The notes beneath the pieces are model-generated. The model searched no databases. It was given only the letters and a program-made list of their open reading frames with translations, and was not told the origin of the DNA. Shown here piece by piece: positions 1 through 11,851 of a stretch of 64,000 bases of DNA. A program made the position numbers and the translations under genes. Numbering within the stretch: position 1 is the first letter of the stretch; the number at the start of each line of letters is the position of its first letter. Source of the DNA: Halichondria panicea (Eukaryota > Porifera > Demospongiae > Suberitida > Halichondriidae); NCBI RefSeq assembly GCF_963675165.1, contig NC_087378.1, positions 6,708,573-6,772,572 of the forward strand, written 5' to 3'.

Positions 1-319
1 GATGTCATTGAGCGTCATGATAAAGAGGCGTGCCTGTGTGCTCTGAAAGCTAGATCTAGTAGCTAGCTAGCTAGCAACGCACCTCCTAATACAAGAGTAA
101 GATGTGTGTGCTCAATAGTTAAGAGCAAAGGTATGAGTTGTGGTTAGAGTATGTTGAGGGATGATTAACCGTTTACCACAGCTAGCTAGCTATTATTCTC
201 TGTACTGTATACACACACGTACACGCCCTTGGTATAGGAGTTTTATTCCAAGAGTTAGATACTCTTATCTACTTTATATTAAACAACTTCTTATTACCAC
301 AGAAATCAGTGTGTTGGTA
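1..319. other. 5' flank of the first XK-related gene
   Basis: No coding region or RNA gene is recognised here. An in-frame open stretch continues upstream of the chosen XK start (from 161) but is rich in Tyr/Arg with no family resemblance. A possible 3' splice site (ttaccacag, ending near 302) sits just before the chosen ATG at 320, so this may be a 5'UTR intron or leader. Confidence 0.4.
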
Positions 320-1951
320 ATGTCTGAAGAAGACGACAAGTGTTGTGACTGTGAGCACAATGCAGGCTGCATTTACTGCTGGGATGACTCTGGAAACAAA
401 TTTCCTCCAATCAGAACTTTCTTCCTGATTGGATCGTTTCTATTCTATATTTCTGACGTTGTACTAGATATTTGGGTTGCATACGAGCACTACCTTTCTG
501 CTCAGAATGGAGACGAAGCTTCAAACTACTACTTTCAAGCTACACTCTTCTTTATTCTTGTTCCGATTGTGATGATTAACTTCCTCTCTTGGGGCCTGTA
601 CGCTTGGGGTTGGATGACATTTCGTATCAGAAAAATCAGAAACTATTGCACAGTACATGCAGTTCCGATGCATACATATCACCTTATCAACTGGCCGTGG
701 TATCATAGGTCAAATTCGGTAAAGAGGCAGCAAAGCAGAGATTGTAGTAACGACATTGAATTAGACGAGATTACCTCTATTCAAAGAGAAGAATCTCCAA
801 GAAGTCCTTCAGTAGACGGTGGCTCTCCCAGACACTTTTTTCCACAACTGAAATACAGAACACACTCTCAAAATGACTCTCAATCCACTCCAATGCTGGA
901 AGATACAGACACTGGTTTGGAGTTCTACCCACTTGACTTCCTCTTCACAAGTGAATTTATAGTTGTCACCATCCTACACATTTTGCAGTTGGGCTATGTA
1001 TTCCGTGTTACTCGACTACTGTACAAACGCAAACAAGACAAGTACTCGTTCGATCGCTATAGGGATCTGTCATTTTTGAGATTAATGGAAGCCTTTCTGG
1101 AATCTGCCCCACAATTTGTTCTGCAGCTCTACATTGCAACAGTGAAGACAGAGATAAGATTACTCTACAGCATTATCACTCCTCTCTCGTTGATAGTTTC
1201 AGTGTGCTCACTCGCACTAGCTGTGGGGGATTACATATCGGCCGCAAAAGACCTCAACTATTATGACCCCCCACCTAATCACAAGAGAACGCCTCGACTC
1301 TCTTGGGCTGGCTACTTCATTATCATATTCTGGCACCTGTTTATGATATCTGGTCGAGGTATCACTTTGGCACTGTTTACTTTCACTTTCGGTAGGTATC
1401 TGTTTTTGATTATTGGGATACACTATTTTGCGATGGTTTACTGGATGTATTGGCAGAATGCTGATGTGTTTATCAAAAGTTCCGATGACTACTACTTGAG
1501 CTACTCAAACAGGAGCAGACGAGGTAGTGGTGTGAGGCACAAAAACCGATTAATTGACAGAAGATCTCTGAGATCATGCTTAGACCCTCGAAACTCCCTC
1601 TGCAAAAACTATGGCATTGAGTTTATTATTGCCGCATTTAATTTGTTTTTCCACTTCAAAATAAAAGACGGAAACAGCATTCAAACATTGGTTCCTTTCT
1701 ATGTTATCACTTTTGTCGAGAATACTTTAATGATACTGCTGTGGTACTTCTCACAAGACTTTGAGCAAAAAGTATGGTATTCTGAAGCTGCTATTGTTAC
1801 GGTGTTTGTTACTTTCCTCCTAGGTGTGGGTCTAGTGGTGGTGTATTATTTATGGTTCCAGCCCAGTGAGCAGAAGGAGGTGGAACGTGAACCTGACCTT
1901 GAGCACCCAACCATGACATGCTCTCTCAATCGATTGTATACGAGAAATTGA
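320..1951 (+). CDS. XK-related multi-pass membrane protein (XKR family)
   Basis: Single coding exon of 543 residues. XK-family proteins are plasma-membrane proteins; some (Xkr8, Xkr4, Xkr9) are phospholipid scramblases switched on by caspase cleavage during cell death. The start at 320 is chosen because MSEEDDKCCDC leads into the first hydrophobic segment (SFLFYISDVVLDIWVAYEHY), the XK-like first helix with acidic residues in the membrane. Further helices follow (FILVPIVMINFLSWGLYAWG, a long polar loop with SPRSPS, then LHILQLGYVFRVTRLLYKRK, FLESAPQFVLQLYIA, and several more to the final LGVGLVVVYYLWFQP). FLESAPQFVLQLYI is a strong family signature. The upstream extension from 161 is in frame but unlike the family. 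Tail-to-tail with BPNT2, 175 bp away. The subfamily and scramblase activity cannot be told from sequence. Confidence 0.85.
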   Translation: MSEEDDKCCDCEHNAGCIYCWDDSGNKFPPIRTFFLIGSFLFYISDVVLDIWVAYEHYLSAQNGDEASNYYFQATLFFILVPIVMINFLSWGLYAWGWMTFRIRKIRNYCTVHAVPMHTYHLINWPWYHRSNSVKRQQSRDCSNDIELDEITSIQREESPRSPSVDGGSPRHFFPQLKYRTHSQNDSQSTPMLEDTDTGLEFYPLDFLFTSEFIVVTILHILQLGYVFRVTRLLYKRKQDKYSFDRYRDLSFLRLMEAFLESAPQFVLQLYIATVKTEIRLLYSIITPLSLIVSVCSLALAVGDYISAAKDLNYYDPPPNHKRTPRLSWAGYFIIIFWHLFMISGRGITLALFTFTFGRYLFLIIGIHYFAMVYWMYWQNADVFIKSSDDYYLSYSNRSRRGSGVRHKNRLIDRRSLRSCLDPRNSLCKNYGIEFIIAAFNLFFHFKIKDGNSIQTLVPFYVITFVENTLMILLWYFSQDFEQKVWYSEAAIVTVFVTFLLGVGLVVVYYLWFQPSEQKEVEREPDLEHPTMTCSLNRLYTRN

Positions 1952-2125
1952 GGAAGGAAGACATTTTCACAAGATTGTATCGACAATTCATAGACAGGTA
2001 GTCACTTATCATTAATTAGTCATTTATTTAGTACATGTACGACAAATAATTTATTCATAATTATAACATTAATATCACTTCAGATTAAAACATGACGAGT
2101 GCACGTGGTGGAAAATGCAATAGGT

Positions 2126-3325
2126 TCACTTAATTCTCAATCTGCTAAGATAGTCATCAAAGTTTGTGTCCAATGCTACCACTAATCCATCAGGGTTTTT
2201 CTCGCTCCCCTTAAAGCTGTAATCAATCTCCACTCCTTTTCTTGTGGTCATCTTCCCACCCCCAGCATTCAAAATAGCGTTCCCAGCACAAATGTCCCAT
2301 TTCTTAATGGCAGTAGTGTGCAGGTAAAGGTCAGCACGATTCTCCATTACCTGCAACACTTTATAGCCGGAACCAGCAGCCACCATATGCTCCACATTTT
2401 TATTAGGAAACGCTTTATCAGCAACCTGTTTGACATCTCCAGAATGTGATCTCGAGGAAATAATTCGAATGTTCGCCGTTTTCCCCTGCTCTGCCTTAAG
2501 ATGTTCTACTTCTAATGATTCAGACACCCCATGACCAACCCACGCCCATTTAGTGATCCCCTCAGTTCTGAGGCCTTTGATCTGCTGATATGGTTGATAA
2601 ATGACTCCAGCAATCGGTCTTCCCTTCACAGCGATACACACCATCACGGTGACGTACATTAATAGGTCAGGGTCATTTCCACCCTCTGTGTACTCCTGGG
2701 TAGCATCTAGTGGGTCAATCCACACTGTGAGGTCATCTGCAGAGGAATACAAAAATCCATGACGACAAAGTGTCCACAAAATATTTGCTTAAAAACTGCG
2801 ACAAGGTATCCACCATAAGTTTATAATGGAATGGGCCACATACCCATAGGCACCGGATCATCTCTGCCTCGAAGCATCTCACTTATTTCTGTGTGAAGCT
2901 CAGACGATATTGGTTCAACTTTCATTGTGGTCAAATCACTCTCTTCGGACTGTATGGGTAAGTTGGGCCACAGCGACTGGAAACCAGACACTATGATCTC
3001 ATGCGACTCCTGTAATAATAGATTGTATCATACTGAGGCTGTGATAAAGAAAACAAACCTTATCACCCAAGGTGACGAATTCATCCTTTCCTTCATTAGT
3101 GCGTCCCTTGGATAGCCTTCCGATTTCGGCATCGGTCATTTTCCGTATCTCTACAATCCTCCGCCCTCCTCTTTCAGCTAATATAATGGAAGCAGAAAGC
3201 ACCTCAGAGATACGAACAGTCTCTCTCGACCAATGCACTCGGTACAAGATGAACAGCATCACTACCAACCCGATGGCAAATAAAATGGGCGCTCCATTGC
3301 GGTTGAATCTGAGATCCGTAGCCAT
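2126..3325 (-). CDS. BPNT2: Golgi-resident PAP phosphatase / inositol monophosphatase 3 (3 exons)
   Basis: Hydrolyses 3'-phosphoadenosine 5'-phosphate, the by-product of Golgi sulfation, and so supports glycosaminoglycan sulfation. Exons: 3059-3325, 2844-3009, 2126-2736, joined in frame to 347 residues (the human protein is about 359). An N-terminal signal-anchor helix (ILFAIGLVVMLFILYRV) gives type II topology with a lumenal catalytic domain. Metal and substrate motifs are present: SEES in exon 2, WIDPLDATQEYTEG at the exon 2/3 junction, and WDICAGNAIL near the C-terminus. The start ATG at 3325 is preferred over an in-frame codon 36 bp upstream because it lies just before the anchor. Head-to-head with the HURP gene across 288 bp. 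The family call is firm. Confidence 0.94.
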
Positions 3326-3613
3326 AGCTTCAGTTGAATTAGCACTGTGAATCACTGGCAACCATAGATAGTAATCTATCTATGATGGCAACTATTAAAG
3401 TAGCGTGTTCGCTGAGGTGTGCAGTAAAAAGAAATTGATTTTACTCTGATGTCATTTGACGTCATAATTTCTGACCAATGAACACTCTGATGAACACTGT
3501 ATTTGAACTTTGAACAGTTTCTTTGAACAAGACGACAGCTATACTACCACCAAGGGATTATAAGCCCTTGCTATCACTACCAGTACAGAAGTTTATAGCT
3601 AGCTATAAGATCG
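3326..3613. promoter_or_regulatory. Divergent promoter region of BPNT2 and HURP with CRE, CCAAT and CHR-like motifs
   Basis: This 288 bp gap separates the two start codons. It contains a perfect CRE palindrome TGACGTCA (3457-3464), a CCAAT box (3475-3479) and three TTTGAA motifs (3502-3507, 3509-3514, 3522-3527). CCAAT plus CHR (TTTGAA) is the typical layout of G2/M cell-cycle promoters bound by NF-Y and the MuvB/DREAM complexes in animals, which suits a mitotic HURP gene. The motifs are seen; their function is inferred. Confidence 0.55.
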
Positions 3614-6600
3614 ATGGCGTCCAGAATGAATAGTAAAGAATCGCTCTACAAGAAGAGGACACTGGGGATGGCTAACAGGGAGGTCAGGGCAAAACTGAAG
3701 TCCCAGCAGAGCAAGACCAAGCGTGATGATCTCCTGGCCTCAAAGAGGAGGATTCCTCTGAGTATCATTCAGGAGGAAAAATCATCTCCCAGTATGTGCT
3801 AGCAAATCTAGTTGTAGTCATACAATCACTTTCTATTCCCTCCATGCAGAGCCCAAGAAGGCGACGACGAAGTCGCAGGAATCAGAGCTACGACTACAGA
3901 AGCTTAGAGAATGGAAGAAAGCAAGAGACGAGGCTAAGAAGAAATCTCAGCAGGCCAAGAAACCGCTTGTACCAACTACAACTAAACCAAAAGCTCATAA
4001 CATCTTCAACCCCAAGCCATGGGTGTCGACGACCACCACAACTAACAACTCATTCGGCAAATCAAAAACAATTCAGAAATCGGAGAAACCTGTTGCTAAG
4101 CCTATGCCCAAGCCAGCTGCTGTGAAAACTGTTCGACCTGCTGTTAAATCGACAAGACTGGCTGTATCTGTAGCCAGCACTAAATCAACTGCTTTGAAGA
4201 CCATCAAGCCAACAACTAAACCACCCACAGCCACAACCAAAGCTCCAAAGAAACTTCCAGTTAAACCAAAAGAAGACACCTCCAAAGCTATGAAATTGCG
4301 CCCTCAAACCAGAAGTATGACAAAATCTGTCGTGTCTAAAGTCAAGGCTGAATCTAAGAAGAGCTGCTCTACAAAAATCCGAACTAACTGTGGAAGCAAG
4401 TTGAAGAGTCCCCCTACCAAGTCGTCAAAAAGGACTGTCACCACTCGTAGCGTTTCTATGGTGGCAACCAAAAACACAGCTGAAATGATGGATATCACAG
4501 TTGAAATGTCTAATCCAGCACCTGAAGATGAATCTCTCTCGCAACAAATCACGCCCCCAAGGACTAGACGCTATGATCCGGTACGCCCCTCCCCTTTACT
4601 ACGCAGCCACTCAGCAAGTGTGAAACGTCGTGAAACACAGCTGTTTTTAGGACCCTCTCCCGTTATAGACCCTGCTTGGATGCCTGGACAAAGAAATAAC
4701 TTCAAGAGTTTTGTGCAGCCCAATTTCGATGACGATTTTCGCAGTTTCAGTCCATTTAAATTCGGAGGTTCCGACAACAATTTTCAATTCACTTTTCGTA
4801 AACAGCTGTCCGAGACGATGGCGGACTCGCTGGAGGATGACTTGATCCAAACACCAGTAACACCAGATTCTCGAATTGTGCGTAAGAGTGTTGGTAGTGG
4901 TCGTAAGGGCTCGGTGAAAAGGAATGTCAGTATGGACGAGGGTGCGATGATTGTGGAGGTGGTCAACGAGGAAGCCAGTGGAGAGGAGATGGAGGCTGGG
5001 GCACCTGCACTTAAGGGTGAGTCCCTTTGTTGTTGTTGTTCCCTCCGCCATAGAAACAGTTTGTAGGGGTCGGGGGTCGGTATACATAGAGCTAAAAGCA
5101 CTGTACAATAATGTATGTCAATGTGCCTACCTTTTAAATACCGTATAGCGGGTAATTTTCGTGGGGTAAAATATTCGTTATTTTCGTGAGCAAGCTGACC
5201 TCCACGAAATTTTAACGTAGGTGTGGCTTACTAGAACATATGAATGCAGTGCAGGCAACAAGACTAAACGAAATTTTTACTCACGAAAACCACTGTTTTA
5301 AAGTTGAACGAATTTTTTACCCCACGAAAATTACATACCTGCTATACGGTAGCTAGCCCTCACACTTTATATTTGTGTTAGCACTGTCATGTGATATTCT
5401 TTGTACCTCCAGACAGCTCCCCTGAGGTGACAGAGCCACACATAGACATTGCGTATTTCAGGAAGCTCCACTCGGATGTTGTGGCCAGTCTGAGCTCTCT
5501 GTGTGAGATGTGGGAGGGTAAAACCAGTGCTCTGGAGGACAACCAACCTGGCCCAAACACGGAGGAAGGTGGGTCACATGATACCAGGGCTATGTCACAT
5601 GATTTAAGAGCTAGTATTATTATAAATGCTAAAACTTGTGTCTTTTGTCTCTTTTAGTGCTGGGTCAGATGCGTACTACTGTGTGCCAGGGTAGACTGCT
5701 GATGAGGAAGAAACTGGCCCAGTACTTGGGCCTGGTGAGCATTGCCGAGACACAAAGTGGAGAGAGGGAGACCACCTCGCAGGACCTACAGGTAAACCAG
5801 CTGTACTTGACTGAACCTAGATCGATTGGAAATCCTTGCATCCTAAGTATGCAAGTCCTAAAGTTTTTATCGCACACTCAAAAATCATTTTATTTTGTGT
5901 AATTATATTACATGCATGGTTTCTTTGTGCAGGGTTTCTGGGACATGGTGTATTTCCAAGTGGAGGATGTCTACAAGAAGTTCCATGATCTAGAGGCTTT
6001 GGAGAATAATGGGTGGACAGTCAAGGCCCCTACCCCTAAGAAGAAGAAGGCCACAAAGGTCAGTTAATTATGCCTCGGTGCTCATGCGCAAGCGAGGTAT
6101 ACGGTAGTGTGTCTGTGTGTGTAGACTGCTACAGCTGCTTAAGGATCAATGAAGTAAGTATGCTTCTAGTCATGTTTTCTTGGGATTTTAATTAGTGGAT
6201 TTGCAAAGTAATGCTTCGTTCTCGAGTTATGCCTAGTTTTGCTTACTTGGAATGCCATTGCAGCTTTTTCAGAAGAGCACGTAGCCAAACTTGTTTACCG
6301 AGTGTTGCTACTCTACTTAGTAGTTAGCTCTGCACTAGAACACTAGGTAGCTGCAAGAGTGAGAAGAGAGTTGCAAGGCTCTGCTGATGCGGCCATTAAT
6401 TTTAGACTTGAACTTTTGGTATTGATCGTTTTTAACAACAATCATGGTCGATCATTACCCACTCTTTGAGTTTGCTTGCAGCAAATGCATGTTCATCATG
6501 TGTATTAGTAGCTTTATTAACCCGAGGCGCGTGGGCGGCCACGGGTTATAGTAGTCTGTCTGTTTGTTTGTCTGTTTGTTTGTTTGTTTGTAACGAGTAT

Positions 6601-8973
6601 ATCTACTCACCTGGATGCCATAGCGCTGCGTTTGCAGCATAGGTAGTCTTCACACAACAATATCTTGGTTTAAATAGTGGCAGATTTTGATGTTAAAGCT
6701 TCTTTGTCGAGTAAAAGCGAGCAAAAGCTAAGAAGCTTAAACTTGCCACGTGGCCTTGAGTCAAGGTACGGGATCACTTCAGCTGAAGATACGTAGTCAA
6801 GGCTTGATTATGTATTTTCAGCTGAAGTGACCCCGTACCAGAAACAATTGAATAGGGTCAAGAAAGTAGAATTATGACTGGTTGTTGACTGACTCTGGAT
6901 CCTATACGTACTCCAGCCTGGAGGAGCCATACTTCTCTTAGTCTAAGACTCCAGGCTTCTTTGCTGTGATCCCAGTCCATAGTGCATGTCTCATGCATGT
7001 ACGTTGTTAGTTTAGTTTTATTGCTCTTGAGTTGCTGTGCTAGCGCATGCTAGTCATACACATGCTACATGCACTGCATTATCACTCATCTGGTTTCTTT
7101 ATTATCATGTCACCAGCCGAGGGTTTGCACTTTAGTGCTCTAGTGTTATTAGCTTTAACATCTCCACCAAGGCATCTTTATTAGCCAATTAATACCAGGT
7201 GCCCATGAATGAGAAAAGGGTTAGGTTCTCTCTATTACGGGCTGTTGAGTTTATGGCATCGGATTAACGAGAGTCTACTGTGGCATGTACATACCGTACC
7301 CTCGCGAAAATAAGCCCATCTTGAATAAACGCCCATCCCCTCTTTTGCTTCGAAGTTCTTGCAGGAGGGTATTTTCACTAGATTATAAGCCCACCCAGAA
7401 TGAAGATTTTGAGCATGCGCAGTAGCTAAATGCCACATGTTGACTATTAATTTACAAGTTTTAGGTAGTACCGTAAGATCTCGATTTAAAGCGACACTTT
7501 TTAATAATTACGAAGCCAGAGGTCGCATCTTTTAGAGGTTGAAAAATTATATTGAAGTCCTGGTGTCGCATATTTAGAGGGTCGCATCTAATTGGAGGTA
7601 ACTTTACAGAGTCTACTTGCCTCGATTTCAGGCCGCTTAAAAACACTGATTTTCCAGTGGGCTACAATCGAGGCTAGGGAGTGGCTACATTTACCTCTAT
7701 TTAGAATGCAACATTAAAAAATAATTGTCAACGCAGCTGTCGCTACTTTTAGAGGTCAGAAAATTGCTGAAGCTCCTGGGTGTCGCATATTTGGAGGGTC
7801 GCCTTAAATCGAGGTCTTACGGTAGCTTAGCTAGTAAGAGTATACTCCTTGCTGGACCAAGATCAGACATATAACTTTCTCTGTATGGATCTGTTTGCCC
7901 CTGAAGATGTATATGCAGGGAACAAGTAGTCCTATATGCAGAGAAAAGAAAACACAAAGTCCAAGAAAGTTATCACACAAGCCAATTTTGCAGGTTACCT
8001 TAATTAACTGCCTTGGTTTTCTGAAACAAAGTACTTGATAGCTGCTCTGTAGGAGTATGACCTACCATCCTTGGGGAAGTTTCTGCTACATCTAACATCA
8101 ACAAGCGCTAAGCAACGAATAGAGTCAGAGTCCACTTCTTCATGCTTATTCTCTTGTCATGCTTTAATGCATTAGTTTATAACATTGTTGTTGTCAATGA
8201 AATGTTCATACTATGTATTAAAATGAAAAAAATTGTCACAGAGCAAAATGTAAACCTCAATTTGAGGCCGCGGGTGGGCGTATATTCAAATGAAAACTGG
8301 GGGTTAGGGATTAAAAGCCCAGTCCCCTAATAAGCCTAGACTTCTTGCAGAAAAGGGTAGGCGTATTTTCGGGAGGGTAGGGTACATGTGTGATCATGTA
8401 CTACTGTCTAGGTGTCTAACCTACTCCTGTCTTGCATACAACATGCAGTAATGAACTTGCTGTTCCTTATTCAGAAACGAGTGGCTAAGAAGACTACTGC
8501 TGCTTCTGCTACCAGCTGTACTGAGGAGAGTGAGCGTTTGCAGGCTGCCAGGGAGAGACGAGAGGCTCAGAGAAACAAATTGAAGGAGATGAGAATGGCT
8601 GCCAAAAGAGCAAGAGAGGAGGCCACTATTGTGCAGGAGGAAGGCCAGCAGGAGGAAGAGAATGTCTTCACCACGCCCAAGAAATCAAGAATTGGTGAGT
8701 TCTGTGTACCTGCTAACACCTTGGCTCCAATTTTTGAGTGGCTATCTTTCATGTGTACATTGAACTATTCCCTCTGTCGAAAGTCATTCCCTTTTATTCT
8801 TTGCTGCAGATAAACTCTCTTCCCCCAAGAGTGGCTCTGCATTTAAGAATGGCCGTAGACGATCTCTCCGTGTCAGAAACAGATCCATCTTCTCCCCGTG
8901 TGTAAGAGAGGAGACTCTTTGTGATGCCCCCTGCAATGACATTCTTATAGCACCTTTGATCTCATTTGACTAA
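3614..8973 (+). CDS. DLGAP5: HURP/DLGAP5-like mitotic spindle protein with GKAP domain (7 exons)
   Basis: HURP is a Ran-regulated, importin-beta-bound protein that stabilises kinetochore microtubules. Exons: 3614-3791, 3850-5016, 5413-5568, 5658-5791, 5933-6058, 8475-8694, 8810-8973, in frame to 714 residues. The N-terminal half is basic, with Lys/Thr/Pro-rich low-complexity sequence, as in HURP microtubule-binding regions. The GKAP domain lies in exons 3-5: helix with YFRKLHSDVV...LCEMWEGK, then GQMRTTVCQGRLLMRKKLAQY, then the hallmark GFWDMVYFQVEDVYKKF. Exon 6 is a charged coiled coil (RLQAARERREAQRNKLKEMR). Intron 6 (2.4 kb) is full of inverted-repeat elements. The GKAP domain alone could also mean a synaptic DLGAP; the short basic N-terminus and lack of a GK-binding repeat region favour HURP. 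Confidence 0.85.
5139..5351. mobile_element. MITE-like element, family A (TACCGTATAGCGGG termini), in HURP intron 2
   Basis: About 213 bp bounded by terminal inverted repeats: left TACCGTATAGCGGGTAATTT and right its near reverse complement ending CTGCTATACGGTA. Internal inverted copies of ttttcgtggggtaaa are also present. No coding capacity. Related copies are at 17285-17478 and 30734-30891, so this is a dispersed non-autonomous DNA transposon family. Confidence 0.8.
6070..7175. mobile_element. MITE-like element, family E (ATGCCTCGGTG termini), copy 1, in HURP intron 6
   Basis: The left end ATGCCTCGGTG and the right end CCACCAAGGCAT form short inverted termini. The body matches the copy at 16661-17180 over long runs (for example gtagccaaacttgtttaccg and gtgttgctactctacttag). 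It is longer than that copy because of insertions, including a (TTTG)n tract at about 6555-6592 with a small cccgaggcgcgtgggcgg segment before it. No coding capacity. Confidence 0.65.
7292..8384. mobile_element. Inverted-repeat element, family D (TACCGTACCCTCGCG termini), host of a nested element
   Basis: The left end TACCGTACCCTCGCGAAAAT is matched at the right by a sequence whose reverse complement reads TACCCTACCCTCCCGAAAAT. A second inner pair (aaacgcccatccc on the left, gggcgtatattca on the right) supports the same inverted structure. A family C element (7469-7824) sits inside it, showing nested insertion. No transposase frame is visible. Confidence 0.6.
7469..7824. mobile_element. MITE-like element, family C (TACCGTAAGATCTCGA termini), nested in family D
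   Basis: A 356 bp unit with near-perfect terminal inverted repeats: left TACCGTAAGATCTCGATTTA, right end gccttaaatcgaggtcttacggta. The interior has repeated blocks around gtcgcat and tttagagg. A second, more diverged copy is at 15784-16102. Confidence 0.85.
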
Positions 8974-9247
8974 ACTCTGTTGTATCGTTTTTTTGTTTTG
9001 TTTCCTTTGTATGTGTACTTGTCTACATTGTATTTACTTTACTTTTATTATGCTGGTGTAAACTTGAAACAAACTACACTCACACATCGATCTATAATTA
9101 ATTTTCATATAATTATACGACGAAAAATCTCTTTATGTATATAATTGTGCATGTGTACAAGTAGAAGTGAGTAAAAGAGGGTATTTGATGGTACAAGAAA
9201 TCAAGGTGCATGCAATCAAAATACCTACACCATGCAGCTATTATATC

Positions 9248-11158
9248 CTAAGATTCATTTGGAAGGCTGACTAACAGAGCTGTGTGTTGCCCTCCAGATG
9301 ACGATGCAATCACTTTTCGATTTATAATATTCTTTCCAGTGATGGGAGTGGGCTTCCAAATGTCGTCCTCTTTACCATTGCCTAATTGCAGGGACGTCCC
9401 CATTCCCCACGAATACACCTGTCCGGAACGCGACACAGCAAACGAACACACAGAGCCGGCAGCCACACTCACAATGTCCGTCAGAGTGGGTAGTCTAGTT
9501 GGCAAAAGAGGCTCAGTTTTTTCCTCCTCCCCCATACCCAGTCTTCCGTATTCCCTTCGCCCCATCACAAACACACTGCCACGGTGACATAACAAAGAAT
9601 GGTGTTGACCTCCGGCTATCTCCAGTTCTTCTCTCGAGCCGTCAGTGTCTTCAGATGTGTCCAGACAATCGCTAGGTAATTGCTCAGGTACATATCGAAT
9701 AACAACATCGTTCACTCCTAGTTGGCCATAATTGTTGAGCCCCCAAGCAAAGAGGTGCCGTGACTGAGTGTAAGCATATGTTGTGTAGCTGCCGCAAAAA
9801 ACATCTGAAAATTTGGTCTTGACTCCACGAGATTTACGAAATCGAACCATCTGAGGATCAAGTAGATATTTCACGCCCTTGCGACCACCACGAGCACTGA
9901 AACATTCGGGAACTCTCCCCAATTGGCCCTGCTCTGCACACCCAAAGCTAAACAAGTCTCCTTCGTTTGTTAGTACCACCACATGGTCACTACCGGAAAC
10001 TACCTTGATAGCTCGGCTTGTGGGGGAGTCATAGACCACAATGGGAGAAGGGGAAGGGGGACCAGGCTGGGCCAATCCAAAGGGACCGTTAGAATCCTGC
10101 ATGAAATAAACAAGAGGAAGGTTTTAAATTGCGATCATTGGCAAATAATCTTAAAACTGCCACAAAGTTCACTACACATAGCTAATAGGCACTCTACTAA
10201 TTTTTGTTCAACTCACCCTGAACACTCCGCAGCAGTAGACCACTCCAGTGTTAGTGAGGGAAGCCGTGTGACAGTCACCTGCCGAGACTTGTACAATGAC
10301 CACATCCTCTAGTCCCACCATCAGACCAGGGCTATACTCCTCCCCCTCTATAGTGGGTCGTCCAAGGGCACCTTCGTCGTTGCAACCCCACGTATACACC
10401 TGGAGGGAAGGGGTTTAAACACAATAAAATTCGTCTTTGCTTGGTTATTCAGAGTAAATGCATACATAGCAAGGCCACACAAACAAATGAGCAAAGTACC
10501 TAAACCTAATCCACACTAAGTACAACATTTAACACCTTTTTGCCCCTCCTGCTACACACATACTTTGCACCACCTCCACCCACACCTTTCCGTCCCGAGT
10601 GAGGGCGACCGTGTGCATCCCCCCACACACCAACTGGACCACCTCCTCTCCCTCTAAGTCTCCACGCACTGGGCTCGGCTTCTTCCTCTCATCAATATCC
10701 TCCCCTAGACCAAGCTGCCCAATGTCTCCTTGACCAAATGTCATCACCTGGGAACAAGCAGAGAACGTTAGCGAAAAAAGAATTATGATTAAATCAGAGA
10801 ATTTCAAAGCATAATTATTGAGTCTGTGTGATTGGAAGTGGAACAATGGACATTCGGGATGAAATGCAATAACTATAAAATAATACTCACACTTATATAA
10901 TCATTCAACACATCCTCGTACAAGCCGTCAAAATGGGGTAAACACATACCCTCCCTACACAGAGCCATTTGTCTAAGATGATGCATACAGTACCCATCCG
11001 TTTACCTCCCCCGGCTCTTGTCTGTGTGAGTGGTGGGAAATTTTGGCACCCGTCTCTCCCCTTTTCTCGGGCTCTGGTTTAGGGGCCTTGACGTTCACAA
11101 ACACAGCCCTGTCAGTTTCTGCATGGAGACAAGAAGGGAGGTGATTGCATGATCACCG

Positions 11159-11198
<40 letters not shown>

Positions 11199-11539
11199 CA
11201 GGAGCTGACAAACCTTCTGTTGCACGGCTGGTGCCGGCCTTTTGTCTCTTGGGCACAGGAACAACCGCTTCTTCTGGTGGTGCAGCATCTGTATATTAAA
11301 AAGATTGGCAGCATTAACCAGAGCAGCATTTTTGAGATGGGGGTGTGTATGCAATCACTTGGTAAAACGAAAATTCTACCTGTAGAAGCGGCAGTCTTGT
11401 ACTTTCTCTTGCTGCCCACTGCTACCTTGCTCTCGCTACTGGCCATTGCTTTGCCTCGACCTCTTGTCCTGCCTGTCCTTCTCTTCGGTTCCTCAATGGT
11501 CGTTGCTTTCTTGGGTTTAGTGGTCTTTCCTCGTGGCAT
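9248..11539 (-). CDS. RCC1: RCC1, Ran guanine-nucleotide exchange factor (6 exons)
   Basis: Chromatin-bound exchange factor that loads Ran with GTP and so sets nuclear transport direction and spindle assembly around chromosomes. Exons: 11380-11539, 11214-11288, 11006-11118, 10586-10747, 10217-10399, 9248-10096, in frame to 513 residues. The N-terminal 110 residues are basic ([22 protein letters not shown], a KRQK patch), as expected for a DNA- and importin-binding tail, and longer than in human. The seven-bladed propeller is complete, with blade motifs such as [60 protein letters not shown] and [11 protein letters not shown]. Divergent from RPA2 (312 bp between starts) and tail-to-tail with HURP. 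Intron 2 carries an (AC)n tract. Confidence 0.97.
11161..11198. repeat. (AC)n microsatellite in RCC1 intron
   Basis: About 19 uninterrupted AC dinucleotides on the + strand between RCC1 exons 2 and 3. The open reading frames across it are repeat artefacts. Confidence 0.95.
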
Positions 11540-11851
11540 CCTGGGCGGTTGTTCAGCCAATCAAATCTCAGGGCTCACTTTTAACTCTCACTGTACTGAT
11601 CATAAACTGCTACACTGATCTGACCCTCAGTGTCTTATACATGTAGCTATCAAGCTGGTTGTGCTAACATGGAAAAACAACCAGATCATGCAGCGCAGTA
11701 AAATCAGGTTTCTGCTGAGAAAAAATTTTCATTTGAAACATGTGGTCTGTCTAATGCGCATGCGTGAAAGCTTGCCCACTTGAAGAGGCCCAAAATACAT
11801 GAGAAAAGAGGATCAACTGCTCATATCAAGACAGTACTGTGTGTAACTACA
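11540..11851. promoter_or_regulatory. Divergent promoter region of RCC1 and RPA2
   Basis: A 312 bp gap between two opposed start codons. It contains a CCAAT box (11557-11561, close to the RCC1 start) and a CHR-like TTTGAA (11733-11738). No TATA box is obvious. Shared control of a Ran exchange factor and a replication protein would make sense for cell-cycle expression, but this is inferred from layout and motifs only. Confidence 0.45.

Noticed and set aside
4073-5108. Several antisense frames of 70-150 residues opposite HURP exon 2
   Set aside because: Low-complexity mirror images of the Lys/Thr-rich coding strand with no splice logic or family match.
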